Below are positions 25,579 to 35,306 of a DNA stretch of 42,951 bases, piece by piece. The notes under the pieces were generated by a model, which did not search any database, had not been told where the DNA came from, and saw only the letters and a program-made list of their open reading frames with translations. Numbering within the stretch: the first letter of the stretch is position 1; the number at the start of each line of letters is the position of its first letter. The stretch comes from Planctomycetaceae bacterium (GTDB lineage Bacteria > Planctomycetota > Planctomycetia > Planctomycetales > Planctomycetaceae). Where the stretch lies: assembly GCA_029259845.1 (NCBI GenBank), contig JAJDEI010000239.1, positions 1 to 42,951 of the forward strand, in the 5' to 3' direction. The position numbers and the translations under genes were made by a program.

Positions 25579-26223
25579 TCACTTACGCGCGGTGGTCGAT
25601 GAGTCGGAGATGGACTCTTGCAGCCAGTCGATCAGGGCATCGGCGATTTCCGTCTTCAAGCCGGACCAGGAGGCGACCGGCTCTCCGGAGGGGGCGAGCA
25701 ATTCGACCTCGTTTCGCTCCGAACCGATGGCAGCCGGGCTATTGACGACGATCCAGTCGCAGTTCTTACGGCGGAGCTTTTGCAGGGCGTTCTCGCGAGG
25801 GTTCCGTGCTTCGAGTGCGAAACCGACAACCCAGCGCTGTTCCTTGATTGCTCCCAACTCAGCCAGGACGTCGTCGGTTTCGATCATGTCGAGTGAAATC
25901 GGCCCCCCCGTCTTGACGATCTTGCCGACGATTCTTTCGCGAGGCTTGTAATCGCAAACTGCAGCGGCAGCGATGACGCCGTCGCAGCTCGGAAAAAGCC
26001 GCAGGCAGGCCTCGCGCATCTGATCGGTCGTGTCCACAGCCACCAGCTCGCATCCGACGGGGCGCGGCAGGTCGACCGGTCCGCTGACCAGCACTACGTC
26101 CCAACCGGCGTGGACCGCAGCCTTGACGATTGCATACCCCATGCGACCGCTGCTGGCGTTCGTCAGATAGCGAACGTCATCAAGGTATTCGCGCGTGGGC
26201 CCGGCGGTAACGAGGATACGCAT
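25579..26223 (-). CDS. coaB: Phosphopantothenate-cysteine ligase, stand-alone CoaB
   Basis: A 214-aa protein equivalent to the C-terminal CoaB half of bifunctional CoaBC. It begins directly with MRILVTAGPTREYLDDVRYL and TNASSGRMGYAI, then VVLVSGPVDLP, VIAAAAVCDYKP, KIVKTGGPISLDMIETDDVL and VVGFALEA. It joins cysteine to 4'-phosphopantothenate in coenzyme A synthesis. The decarboxylase (CoaC) half is absent from this frame and from the window, so the two activities are presumably encoded separately. It is 90 nt downstream of a secreted unknown gene on the same strand; the gap holds a GC hairpin at 26269-26290. Confidence 0.9.
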   Translation of the reverse strand: MRILVTAGPTREYLDDVRYLTNASSGRMGYAIVKAAVHAGWDVVLVSGPVDLPRPVGCELVAVDTTDQMREACLRLFPSCDGVIAAAAVCDYKPRERIVGKIVKTGGPISLDMIETDDVLAELGAIKEQRWVVGFALEARNPRENALQKLRRKNCDWIVVNSPAAIGSERNEVELLAPSGEPVASWSGLKTEIADALIDWLQESISDSSTTARK

Positions 26224-26268
26224 CGGGTTGAGAGTTGAGTGTTGGAAGTTGAGAGTTGAGAGTCGAAG

Positions 26269-26290
26269 CCCACGGGCTGCGCCCCGTGGG
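26269..26290. terminator. GC-rich hairpin between two - strand genes
   Basis: Perfect 8-bp stem CCCACGGG/CCCGTGGG with a 6-nt loop (CTGCGC), placed between the end of the secreted unknown gene and the coaB start. No clear U-run follows, so it could be a weak terminator or a repeat. Next to it are simple TTGAGAGTTGAG repeats (26227-26260). Confidence 0.45.
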
Positions 26291-26313
26291 GTCGGGCGAT
26301 CGGAATACGGCTC

Positions 26314-27708
26314 TCAACGGGACGGCTTGGTGAACAACAGGCTCTCGACCATCTGCCGATCCTGTCCCGCCAGACGTTCTCGCATGGCCGGTTCGACGGC
26401 GAACACGAACGAGACCTGTCTCCCGGACGGGGCGGCGCACAGATAGTAAATCCAACTCATCGGGTATGCTTTCGTTTCCTCACCGTCGGGGCTCTCCGAC
26501 TCGCCCTGGACCGTGACGCGGAATATCTTGTGGCCATCCGAAGTGGGAATGCTGTCGCGTGCGACGATCGCTCCGAATTGCTGTCCCAACGACTGCCGAA
26601 TGCTGTCCTCGTACTCATCGAGCGGGGTGTGCTCGCCTGGGGCGGCATCCGGGACCGGCGAGAAATTGCACTGGCAGATCGGGCCCCCTCCGTCGAGCAG
26701 GCGCAGAATCACGACCTCGGGTTTGGAATCGAAGTTGGCGTGGTAGACATGCCATCCGCGGCTATGCACGAGTTGCAGTCCCCAAGGAGACGCATCAAAG
26801 CGGAGCGGTAGGCGATCCGCAGGCGGCTCCAGAGGAATTGACGCTGCGAACTTGTCAGTCAACGCCCCTGGGCTGTCGGCCAAGGAACGTTTGATGGTCA
26901 CGTGGACGTGCGAGTCGATACCAAGCGTGATCGGTCCAATGGTGCCCTTCTCGTCATGGCTCAGGTCAACCGACCTGATGAGGTTTCTTTTGAGGTCATA
27001 CAACAGGTGGCCAGACAGTTTGACGTTTGTCACCGCTCCGAGCCGCGTTCCTTCGGCGAGGCCATCGAACTCGACCCGCGCGGTGCCGTCCGAAACATCG
27101 GTCAGTTTGGCCGTCATCTTGGCCGTCGATGCCGCTTCCAGAGTCGTCAGCATTTGCACGGCCCAATCAGGGACTTCCCATTCCTCATCGACCTCGACCT
27201 CGCGAGTCGGCAGCAGTGCAACAATCGTCAGCGGATCGCCCGGAACGTCAATCAACTCCAGGTAATCTCGTGTGAGCAATTCGTCCGGCGAGTACCGGAG
27301 CATCCCGTAACGCTGTCCCTGAACCGCGATGACAGAAAGTCGTCGCGGCAGAGTCTGTGTCGTCAGGCGCTTGCTGATCTCGGTTCGAACCGATGCGTGC
27401 TCGAATTCGCGCAGGCAGCGAAATGCCTCGGCGTCGCGGCCCGCGCCGGTCAGACGTCGTTCACGAAACCGGTAGTCGGCGGATGCGTTGAGGGGATGCG
27501 ACAGTTCCTTTCCGGCGCCGGCACTGGTCACCAGGGTGCCGCCGATGGCGACCTGCATCTTGACGGACTTCACCCGCGCGTCGCTGGGCGGTTCCGCGAG
27601 GCGGTACGCCTCAGCGGCACTGGTTTGGTCGGCAAACAGCAGCCCCCCGAGCCCAAGCAGGCATACCATCCGTGCCCGACTGACGAAATCTCCGATCATT
27701 GCAGCCAT
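26314..27708 (-). CDS. Secreted protein of unknown function
   Basis: A 464-aa protein starting at ATG 27708, preceded by GGAGGAG with suitable spacing. The N-terminus has a signal peptide (VCLLGLGGLLFADQTSAAEA). The rest is mostly beta-rich, including LRYSPDELLTRDYLELIDVP, EVEVDEEWEVPDWAVQML, a FDGLAEGTRLGAVTNVKLSG stretch and a C-terminal half with ASPWGLQLVHSRGWHVYHAN. I do not recognise a named domain. The middle region resembles secreted proteins that measure or bind via a lipocalin-like or START-like fold, but this is weak. It is divergent from the metalloprotease gene at 28235. Confidence 0.65.
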   Translation of the reverse strand: MAAMIGDFVSRARMVCLLGLGGLLFADQTSAAEAYRLAEPPSDARVKSVKMQVAIGGTLVTSAGAGKELSHPLNASADYRFRERRLTGAGRDAEAFRCLREFEHASVRTEISKRLTTQTLPRRLSVIAVQGQRYGMLRYSPDELLTRDYLELIDVPGDPLTIVALLPTREVEVDEEWEVPDWAVQMLTTLEAASTAKMTAKLTDVSDGTARVEFDGLAEGTRLGAVTNVKLSGHLLYDLKRNLIRSVDLSHDEKGTIGPITLGIDSHVHVTIKRSLADSPGALTDKFAASIPLEPPADRLPLRFDASPWGLQLVHSRGWHVYHANFDSKPEVVILRLLDGGGPICQCNFSPVPDAAPGEHTPLDEYEDSIRQSLGQQFGAIVARDSIPTSDGHKIFRVTVQGESESPDGEETKAYPMSWIYYLCAAPSGRQVSFVFAVEPAMRERLAGQDRQMVESLLFTKPSR

Positions 27709-28234
27709 TGCCCGTTCTCCTCCGTGCGTCCTATGGGATCCGTCGCTTGCGTATCTTGGCAGCTTGGCCAGAACAAACCAATGCCATTTCCGTGTGGATC
27801 AAGCCGCCGCTGGGGTTGAATGGCTGCGTGGCTGGCCAGTTTTTCAGTATTCATGGCGGCCAAGACGAATGCGACAACCGGTGTGACCTGCTTCGGGATC
27901 ACTCCCGGACCCGCCGGTTTTGGGGCTGTTCGATCGCCGACATCAGGGAGAGGTTTTCGACTAAACCGATTCACCCGGCCTGTGGCAGATTGAAGTCTTC
28001 CCCACGGCTCCTCGGTGCCACTGACAGCCGGGCCGACAATCGGTGATGCTGCCGGAGTGCAACATTTCCGCTCCATCGGCACGATCGCTGACCGGTAACG
28101 GCTGTGGACGAAAACATTTCCGGAAAGATCACTCTGTCCCGGAACGGCTCGTACGTTACAATGGCACGTCGGCAGAGGCCGCGCGTTTTGCGTGGATTCT
28201 GCCGATGGTACTGGTCATGACGTTGGAGAAAAGT
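27709..28234. other. Divergent intergenic region, 525 nt
   Basis: It separates the - strand secreted protein gene and the + strand metalloprotease gene and must contain both promoters. An open frame extends the metalloprotease upstream to 28043, but the extension lacks sense as a protein N-terminus. No repeat or named motif is obvious. Confidence 0.4.
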
Positions 28235-30949
28235 ATGTCGAAAACGATCCTCCTCCCCGGGACAGTCTGTCTGGCTCTGCTGGGGGTCTGCCTGGGCCCG
28301 GCAGTGTCTCCGATTCGAGCAGAGGAAAAAGCGTCCGAGTCCAAGGAGAAACCCGACACGGACTCGAAAGCCAAGGCGACGAAGAAACTGGACGACCTGG
28401 TCAAGGACATGACCAAGCACGAGGGGATGTGGACGAGCTACAGCAAAGATCAAAAGCTGCTCGTCGATTTGAAGACGAAAGACCTGGGCAAGGACTATAT
28501 CATCCTGACCTCGATCGCCCAGGGCATCAGCCGCGGCATGGTCCTGGGTGGCATGAGCTGGGGCTTCGGTGACGATATCATCTGGACCTTTAAGAAGGTC
28601 GGGGAGAAGATTCACGTCATCCGCCGCAATGTCCGTTTTCGGGCCAAGGCCAAGAGCCCGGAAGCGAGTGCCGTGCGTCTCGCCTACAGCGACAGCGTCC
28701 TGTATGCACTGCCCATCCTGACGAAGACGTCGGGGGGGCAGCTCGTCGACATGACGAAGATCTTCATGAGCGACGACCAGCAGATCGGGCGGTTCATCGG
28801 CTCGGGGTTCCGGTTTGTCAGCGACCGTTCAACCTTCGCTGAGGTCAAGCCGTTCAAGAAGAATCTCGAGCTTCAGGTGGCGGCGATTTATTCTGGTCCC
28901 AGCAGCCTGTCGCCCGGATTGCTCGACACCGTCGCCGACACGCGCGGTGTGCAAATCCATGTCCACTACAGCATCAGCGAACTGCCCAAAGTCGGCTCCA
29001 ACGGCTACAAGCCCCGCAAGGCGGACGACCGCGTGGGGTACTTCCTTACCGTGCTCAAGGACTTCTCCGATAAGAAGGACGACCAGCACTTCGTCCGCCA
29101 TATCAATCGTTGGCATTTGAAGAAAAAAGACACGGACATCAAGCTCTCGCCTCCGGAAGAGCCGATCCGTTTCTACATCGAAAAGACCGTGCCCATCTGG
29201 CTCCGGCCGACGGTCAAAGCCGGAATCATGGAGTGGAACAAGGCCTTTCGCGATTTGGGGTATGCCGGGGCGATCGAGGTCCTGCAACAGGAAGACGACG
29301 CCACCTGGGACCCGGAGGACATCAACTACAACACGTTTCGCTGGATGACGGCCGACGCCGGCTTTGCCATGGGACCGTCCCGTGTCGATCCCCGCACCGG
29401 GCAAATCCTTGATGCAGACATCATCTTCGACGCGAGCTTTCTGGATTATTGGAAGCAGGACTACGAAACGCTGTCCGATGAGGATGTCGCGCAGCTGCGG
29501 CCCAACTGGTCGCCCTTCGATGATTCACAGGAGGGGCTGCAAGACGGGCACCCGCACGTTCGTGAGCATGCCGGGCACCACTGCCTGTATTGCAACGGCA
29601 TGCAGCATCAAATGGGGTTCGGCGCGGCCGCCCTGTCCGTTCAGGGAATCGCGAAGAAGGGCAAGCTTCCCGAGGAGTTCGTTCATCAGGGCCTCAAGGA
29701 GGTCGTGATGCACGAGGTGGGCCACACACTCGGGCTGCGGCACAATTTCAAAGCGAGTGCCTGGAAGAACCTCGAGGAGATCACCAAGCCGGGTGCCGAT
29801 CCGGACGAGCCGTTGGTCTCCAGCGTGATGGACTACAATCCGGCCATCATCGCCCCGCCCGGCAAAGAGCAGGGGTTGTACTTCACACAAACGATCGGCC
29901 CTTACGACCGGTGGGCGATCGAGTACGGTTACAAGCCGATCTCAAGTAAAGAGGACGACGAACTGGCGAAGATCGCGTCCCGATCCGCCGAGCCGGGCCT
30001 CGATTATGCCACCGACGAAGACACCGGCAGTTTCGATTCCGATCCGTTTTCCAACCGGTTCGATCTGGGTGATGATCCGGTCGCCTTTGCGCGGCAGCAG
30101 ATGGAACATGCCGCGGCTTTGCTCCCCAAAGTCGTGGAGCGTTCGGTCGAGGATGGCGACGGGTATCAACGGGCTCGCCGCGCCTTCGGACTGCTGCTCA
30201 GCGAATACTGGCGGACCGCGCTGTTCGCGTCCCGCCTCCCGGGCGGTGTCGTCGTACACCGGGATCACAAAGGGGACGAAAAATCGCGGGCACCGTTCGA
30301 GATCGTCGACCCCAAGTCGCAGCGGGCGGCGATGGACCTGTTGGTGGAATCGACCTTTGCCGCGCCGTCATATGACGGCGACCTGCTGAATCACTTGGCG
30401 GCAACCCGCTGGAGCCACTGGGGCCTGAGCGAGCCGTTGCGGCTCGACTACCCGATTCATCAGACCGTCGCGCGGCTGCAGGCGATGGTGTTGCGTCAAC
30501 TGTTCGATTCCACGGCACTGACGCGGATGCAGGACAACGAGGTCAAAATCAGCAGTGACGATGAGGCGTATACGTTGGCCGAGCATCTCCGGCGGATCGT
30601 CGACGGAGCGTTCACGGAGTGGTCGGCACCGAAAGCGGAGGGCGAGCTGTCGAATCGCAAGCCGCTCATTTCCAGCTATCGGCGGGGTTTGCAACGGGAA
30701 ACGCTCAACCACTTGGGACGGCTGGTCGTTGACGGAAACGCCGACCCGCGACGAATCCCCTACTCGGCCCCACAAGATGCCCGCACATTGGCCCGGATGC
30801 ATCTTCAGGAGCTTGACGCGCTGGCGGCCAAACTACTTGGCTCCGAGGAACTGAAACTGGACGACTACACCCGTGCCCATCTGCTCGACAGTCAGGCACG
30901 CATCCGTCAGATACTGGATGCCGATCTGGAGGTTCGCAGCGTCAACTGA
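28235..30949 (+). CDS. Secreted zinc metalloprotease (matrixin-like, DUF5117/DUF4953 type)
   Basis: A 904-aa protein; the ATG at 28235 has GGAGAA upstream and starts a signal peptide (MSKTILLPGTVCLALLGVCL). A Lys/Glu-rich linker follows, then a DUF5117-like beta-rich region. The catalytic zinc motif of metzincins is HEVGHTLGLRHNF at residues 493-505 (His493, Glu494, His497, His503). The downstream SSVMDYNP provides a Met-turn-like motif, followed by a long helical C-terminal part. Members of this family are periplasmic or secreted peptidases widespread in Planctomycetes and Bacteroidetes, with unknown natural substrates. The gene appears to stand alone, with its promoter in the preceding divergent region. 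Confidence 0.88.
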   Translation: MSKTILLPGTVCLALLGVCLGPAVSPIRAEEKASESKEKPDTDSKAKATKKLDDLVKDMTKHEGMWTSYSKDQKLLVDLKTKDLGKDYIILTSIAQGISRGMVLGGMSWGFGDDIIWTFKKVGEKIHVIRRNVRFRAKAKSPEASAVRLAYSDSVLYALPILTKTSGGQLVDMTKIFMSDDQQIGRFIGSGFRFVSDRSTFAEVKPFKKNLELQVAAIYSGPSSLSPGLLDTVADTRGVQIHVHYSISELPKVGSNGYKPRKADDRVGYFLTVLKDFSDKKDDQHFVRHINRWHLKKKDTDIKLSPPEEPIRFYIEKTVPIWLRPTVKAGIMEWNKAFRDLGYAGAIEVLQQEDDATWDPEDINYNTFRWMTADAGFAMGPSRVDPRTGQILDADIIFDASFLDYWKQDYETLSDEDVAQLRPNWSPFDDSQEGLQDGHPHVREHAGHHCLYCNGMQHQMGFGAAALSVQGIAKKGKLPEEFVHQGLKEVVMHEVGHTLGLRHNFKASAWKNLEEITKPGADPDEPLVSSVMDYNPAIIAPPGKEQGLYFTQTIGPYDRWAIEYGYKPISSKEDDELAKIASRSAEPGLDYATDEDTGSFDSDPFSNRFDLGDDPVAFARQQMEHAAALLPKVVERSVEDGDGYQRARRAFGLLLSEYWRTALFASRLPGGVVVHRDHKGDEKSRAPFEIVDPKSQRAAMDLLVESTFAAPSYDGDLLNHLAATRWSHWGLSEPLRLDYPIHQTVARLQAMVLRQLFDSTALTRMQDNEVKISSDDEAYTLAEHLRRIVDGAFTEWSAPKAEGELSNRKPLISSYRRGLQRETLNHLGRLVVDGNADPRRIPYSAPQDARTLARMHLQELDALAAKLLGSEELKLDDYTRAHLLDSQARIRQILDADLEVRSVN

Positions 30950-31138
30950 TCCGTGCCCGTCCGCACGACGAAGGCTTCAAAGTGTCGCTTCTTGTAGAAG
31001 TTTCTGAGGTCGGCGGAGAACACGGAAGAGACGGGAACATACGGGTGGCCCACCTGTGAAATCCGTGGTCCTCAAACTGAACGCTTCTCCGACACGGCAC
31101 CGTGTTCCACGGAACCGCTTCTGTCGGCCTGTCGCCCC

Positions 31139-32836
31139 ATGAACGCTCGCGTCCCCGGTTTCGTACTCGTCGGATTAGTCGTCGTGACGGGGACGCTGCT
31201 GTGGGGGACAACGATTCCGTTGGGCGTACCGGGAGAGTGGGTCTGGCCGCGGCTCCCGACAACCGTTGAGACGCTGGTTGGAGCGGGCGTCGCCCTGATC
31301 GCCGGAGCCCTGTATGTGGGCTTCGTGCTGTGGGGGCGGCAGCGTATCGGCAGTCGCGGCCGTGTCGCCGCGGCGGGACAGTTGCTGTTACTGGTCGCGG
31401 TCGCATTCGCCTGGCTTGCGACCATTCAACAATGTGTGGATCCGCCGGCCAATCTCGGCAAGGTCCCCTATGTGTTGTATTATCCGCGCTCGTCGGGTTA
31501 TTTCTCGCAGGCCCGCCATGAGGCGGCCGACACGGCCCGTTTTCTGGCGAACTACGAAGAACTGCTGGCCGAGCAGGACTATCTGCACATCGGCACGCAC
31601 CCTCCCGGTCTCACGCTGGGGTACCGCGGCCTGTTGGCGATTTGTGAATCGTCGCCCGGCCTCTGCGAAGCGGTGCTCGCGACCTGTCCCGCTTCAGTCG
31701 ATGAATCGCTTCGGACCATCACGACACTCTCGGCGCGGAGCGGACAGGCGGTGACGACGGCGGACCGGGCCACGCTTTGGCTGGCGGCGCTCATCACGCT
31801 GTTGGCGGCGGCGGCGACAACCGTGGGGATTTACGTGCTCGTCCGCCGGCACTTCGACCGGGCGATCGCGTGGACGGTCGCCGGGCTGTGGCCGCTCGTG
31901 CCGGCTGTCGCCGTGTTTCATCCGAAGTCCGACACCCTGTACCCGCTGCTCGCCGTCGGGGCAGCCGCACTTTGGCTGACTTCGTGTGACCGCCGCTCGC
32001 TGCTGCGGGCGTTCGGCGCGGGGTTCGTGCTGTGGCTCGGCATGCTGCTCAGTCTGGCATACGTAACGATTGGCCTGTTGATTGCTGTGATGACGGTCTG
32101 GGAATGGAGGATCGTACAAGGAGATCGCGACGCACCGGCGGAGGGCATCATTGCTCCTGCGACGACTGGCCGCGACCGGGCGATGTTGCTTCTGGCGGGA
32201 GCGGCGGGGTTTGTCGTACCGAGCGTCTGTCTGGGCGTCTTTTCCGGGATCAATCTGTTGAACGTCTGGCGGTGGAACCTGGCCAATCATGCCTTGTTCT
32301 ATGAGCACAACGTGCGCACCTGGGGGAAGTGGTTGCTGGTGAACCCGTTGGAGTTGGCGCTGGCGGCCGGGCTGCCGGTCTGTTTGGCGGGAGCGATTTC
32401 CCTGGGGGGGCTTGTGAAGGGCCGCAGGCTGTGGTCCGGACGGGCTGCGCTGTTGGTGCCTTTTCTGCTTGTGTGGGGACTGCTGTGGGCGTCCGGCAAG
32501 AATATGGGCGAAGCCGCGCGGCTGTGGATCCTGCTGATGCCCTGGGTCGTGATGAGCGCCGCCCCCGCGTTTGGGAACAGGCCGGACGGCTCGCAGGCGT
32601 CGTTCGCGGGGGATGCTTCCGCTGCGGACGCCCCCTCGGGAAGCATCGCATCGGGAAGCGGCACATCAGGCAACGGCTCCTCGCGGGCCAACTCATCTGA
32701 CCCGTGGACGGTCTCCCTCGTGACGATGGTCCTGGCGGCCCAGATGCTGGTGTGTGTTCTGACGGTTCTGCGGATTGATGGCTTTCAATTCACCGAACTG
32801 GCCCGATCAGTCGCCACACAACCGAACGAACAATGA
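31139..32836 (+). CDS. Polytopic membrane protein, probable GT-C glycosyltransferase-like
   Basis: A 565-aa protein with about 10-12 hydrophobic helices. After the first helices, an extracytoplasmic-type loop contains GYFSQARHEAADTARFL and ends in DYLHIGTHPPG (His154-Pro-Pro-Gly). An HPPG-type motif after the first loop is common in lipid-sugar-using GT-C transferases. Later features are FHPKSDTLYPLLAVGAAALW and SGKNMGEAARLWILLMPW. A Ser/Gly/Ala-rich insert (about residues 485-520) precedes the last helix. It is probably a glycosyltransferase using polyprenyl-linked sugars at the outer face of the inner membrane; the exact reaction is not known. No strong ribosome binding site precedes the ATG. 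Confidence 0.65.
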   Translation: MNARVPGFVLVGLVVVTGTLLWGTTIPLGVPGEWVWPRLPTTVETLVGAGVALIAGALYVGFVLWGRQRIGSRGRVAAAGQLLLLVAVAFAWLATIQQCVDPPANLGKVPYVLYYPRSSGYFSQARHEAADTARFLANYEELLAEQDYLHIGTHPPGLTLGYRGLLAICESSPGLCEAVLATCPASVDESLRTITTLSARSGQAVTTADRATLWLAALITLLAAAATTVGIYVLVRRHFDRAIAWTVAGLWPLVPAVAVFHPKSDTLYPLLAVGAAALWLTSCDRRSLLRAFGAGFVLWLGMLLSLAYVTIGLLIAVMTVWEWRIVQGDRDAPAEGIIAPATTGRDRAMLLLAGAAGFVVPSVCLGVFSGINLLNVWRWNLANHALFYEHNVRTWGKWLLVNPLELALAAGLPVCLAGAISLGGLVKGRRLWSGRAALLVPFLLVWGLLWASGKNMGEAARLWILLMPWVVMSAAPAFGNRPDGSQASFAGDASAADAPSGSIASGSGTSGNGSSRANSSDPWTVSLVTMVLAAQMLVCVLTVLRIDGFQFTELARSVATQPNEQ

Positions 32837-32962
32837 TCGCTGCGGTTTGCCAAGGGCCGATTGGCGGCGTAGGCTTTTCCGGAACGCGCCTCCGCTTCGC
32901 ACTCGCTCCGCCTGGGCCTGTTGGGAGCATTCCCGCGGCAATTCCCCCAGCAGGATCAGACG

Positions 32963-33112
32963 ATGTACCAATCGGCCAGATACTATGCAAAGTGGTACCA
33001 GGACTACTTCTTCGATGCCTGGAACCATATGGGGCCTTCCCAGTACGGAATGCTGTTGATCAGCATCGGCATCTTCGGATGGCTGCTGATGAAGAGCAGC
33101 TCCCGCCATTGA
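32963..33112 (+). CDS. Conserved-looking 49-aa single-TM protein
   Basis: Reads MYQSARYYAKWYQDYFFDAW, then NHMGPSQYG, then a hydrophobic helix LLISIGIFGWLLMKS. AGGA at 32952-32955 sits seven nt before the ATG. The amphipathic, aromatic-rich N-terminus followed by one TM helix and a short basic end looks like a genuine small membrane protein rather than a chance frame, and I have the impression that similar peptides occur in other planctomycetes. The function is unknown. It follows the GT-C-like gene by 126 nt. Confidence 0.6.
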   Translation: MYQSARYYAKWYQDYFFDAWNHMGPSQYGMLLISIGIFGWLLMKSSSRH

Positions 33113-33500
33113 CGCGTCGGCGACCACACCGCACGAGAGAGACTTGGCGAGAAGCAGTCCACGCTCCCGCAGGGGAGCGCCGACGTTCCGGCGGGCAACA
33201 ACTGGCTCCGGCACCCTTGCTGCGGATTGCCGCCTCTTGATGTGACGCCCCCGGTTCAGATCGCTATCATGCTCTCGGCGCGCGGACCGAGCGGCCTGCC
33301 TCTGCGTTGTCACGGTTTGGCACCAACGCTTCGCCGCCGTTAAAACGTAAACATTGAGACGCCTGTCGCGGTTCGGTGGCTCCCCAGCGCACTGGAGTTG
33401 GTTTGGCTGCAACCTGGCGGCGAATGTCTCACAGAAATCCGCGATGTGTGCACAGGCTGGTTCTTGGTGGACGCAAGTTTGGAGAGAAGGAACTCTTGGG
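33113..33500. other. Leader of the tetrahaem cytochrome gene
   Basis: About 390 nt without a supported gene. A short GC hairpin (CGCTCCCGCAGGGGAGCG) lies near 33163-33180, which may terminate transcription after the small membrane protein gene. An open frame extends back to 33354 but lacks protein-like features. Confidence 0.4.
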
Positions 33501-35183
33501 ATGTTGAACGACAAACTCGCAGCCCGCCCGTTGCCGGGCACGCCGGTTGGCTCCTTTCTGGGCGGGGCCTTCGTGCTGTGTCTCCTTGCCAATTGCGGGT
33601 GTCCCGGGGCGGCTTCGACCGACGAGCCCCCCACGTCGGCCAGCCAACAGGATCCGTCTCCACCAGGAGGTGAGCCTCAGCCGGCAGCAGCGGATGCGGA
33701 TGACGGGACAAGTTCCGCACCGCAGGGCGATGCGGAGACCCTCCGGGCCAAACCTCTGCTGGAGGGCTGGACCGCTCCCGCGGCGGCGATCCTGCTGACG
33801 GGCGAACAGCATGGGCATCTGGAGCCGTGCGGTTGTTCGGAACGACAGTCCGGCGGACTCGCCCGGCGCGCCGACTTCGCCCGGCAACTGCGTGCACGGG
33901 GGTGGTCCGTCACCGGCTTTGACCTGGGGGGGGCCGTCAAGCGAAACCGGCGCCAGAGTGAACTCAAGTACGAGTTCACCCGCGATGCCTTAAACACCAT
34001 CGGCTACCAGGGACTCGGGTTCGGATCGCAGGACCTCCGCTTCGGTCCGGAAAAACTCTACGAGTGGTTCCTCCGCACCGATGTCGAGCCGGACTTCGAC
34101 CTGACGTCTCTCTCGGCGAACGTGACCTTCTTCGACACTCGCGAGATTGGGACCCCGTTGACGTACCGGGCGGCGAACGTCGGCGGCGTCAAGATCGCGG
34201 CGACGGCCGTGTTCGGCGTGAGCTATCGGTCCGAGCTATTTCCCGGCGGCGTCAACCCGGACCCCTCGTCGTTGCGGGCCGATGCCCCTGCGGAGGTGCT
34301 GCCGGCCGTCATCGCCCAGATGGAAGCCGAGCAGCCGGATGTGATGCTGCTGCTCGCCTACGCCAAGCCGGATGAAAGCGAAGCGTTGGCGAAGGCGTTT
34401 CCGGCCTTCGACCTGGTCGTGACCGCCGGGGGGCCGGAGGACCCGGTGGGCGATGCCGATCACGTCGGCGAAACACTGCTGCTCCGCGTGGGGACCAAGG
34501 GAAAGAACGCCGGCATTGTCGGCTACTATCCGGATGCGGCGGACGGAAAGAAGTTTCGCTTCGCCGTCGTCGAACTGGACCGTTTTCGTTTCGGCCACGA
34601 CCCGGCCATCGATGACCGCATGCGGGCCTATCAAGAGCAACTGCAAGCGGAGAATCTCGTCGAAGCCGAACCGGCCATTGTCCATCCCCGGGGAGCCGGG
34701 TTCCGGTTCATTGGGTCGGAGAAATGTGCGGACTGCCACGACGAGGAGTACGACGTCTGGAAGGAGTCCGACCACCACACCGTCGGCTTCAAGAGCCTGA
34801 CCGTCGCCTTCGCCCAAGCCAGCGACGACCCGTCGATGGCCAGCCGCGTCCGGGTCGACCGCATCCACGACCCGGAGTGCATCTGCTGCCACACCGTCGG
34901 TTGGGACACGCGGGAGGTCCTGCGTTTCGAGAGCGGATACCTCAGTGCGGAAAAGACGCCCCAACTGATGGGCGTGCACTGCGAGAACTGCCACGGACCG
35001 GGCAGCCGCCATGTGGAACTGGAAGAATCCGCCGATGCAGCCGAGGCGGACCTGCTCGCCGAGCGGGCGGCAATGTCGGTCACCAGGAAAGATGCCGAGA
35101 CGAAAGTCTGCCACCTTTGCCACGACCACGAGAACAGCCCGGACTTCGACTTCGATGAGTACTGGCCGCAGATCGAGCATTGA
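33501..35183 (+). CDS. Tetrahaem cytochrome c (c554-like) fused to a degenerate 5'-nucleotidase-type domain
   Basis: A 560-aa protein from the ATG at 33501 (purine-rich GGAGAGAAGG 11 nt upstream). The N-terminus is an export signal with cysteines (VLCLLANCGCPG), possibly a lipoprotein, then a Pro/Ala/Asp-rich linker. Residues about 90-370 follow the 5'-nucleotidase/metallophosphatase order: LLTGEQHGHLEPCGC, GFDLGG, GFGSQDLRFG, LSANVTFF. In active enzymes these read NDxHG, DxGD and GNHEFD, so most metal ligands are replaced and catalysis is unlikely. The C-terminal part has four CxxCH haem sites: CADCH 409, CICCH 460, CENCH 494, CHLCH 537, like cytochrome c554. It probably carries electrons in the periplasm. 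Confidence 0.85.
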   Translation: MLNDKLAARPLPGTPVGSFLGGAFVLCLLANCGCPGAASTDEPPTSASQQDPSPPGGEPQPAAADADDGTSSAPQGDAETLRAKPLLEGWTAPAAAILLTGEQHGHLEPCGCSERQSGGLARRADFARQLRARGWSVTGFDLGGAVKRNRRQSELKYEFTRDALNTIGYQGLGFGSQDLRFGPEKLYEWFLRTDVEPDFDLTSLSANVTFFDTREIGTPLTYRAANVGGVKIAATAVFGVSYRSELFPGGVNPDPSSLRADAPAEVLPAVIAQMEAEQPDVMLLLAYAKPDESEALAKAFPAFDLVVTAGGPEDPVGDADHVGETLLLRVGTKGKNAGIVGYYPDAADGKKFRFAVVELDRFRFGHDPAIDDRMRAYQEQLQAENLVEAEPAIVHPRGAGFRFIGSEKCADCHDEEYDVWKESDHHTVGFKSLTVAFAQASDDPSMASRVRVDRIHDPECICCHTVGWDTREVLRFESGYLSAEKTPQLMGVHCENCHGPGSRHVELEESADAAEADLLAERAAMSVTRKDAETKVCHLCHDHENSPDFDFDEYWPQIEH

Positions 35184-35306
35184 GGGCGTCGCCGGAAGCG
35201 CGATTCCAGGCTGTCGGCATCTGATGGGAGGGCGAGGCTCCCGATAAAATGGCCCTTCCGTTTCCGGGTCGCCACTGAGAACAGACTCGTCGGTCAGCCT
35301 CCCGGA

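Noticed and set aside
28043..28234. Upstream extension of the metalloprotease
   Set aside because: The extension has no export signal and would bury the clear signal peptide that starts at 28235 behind a good ribosome binding site.
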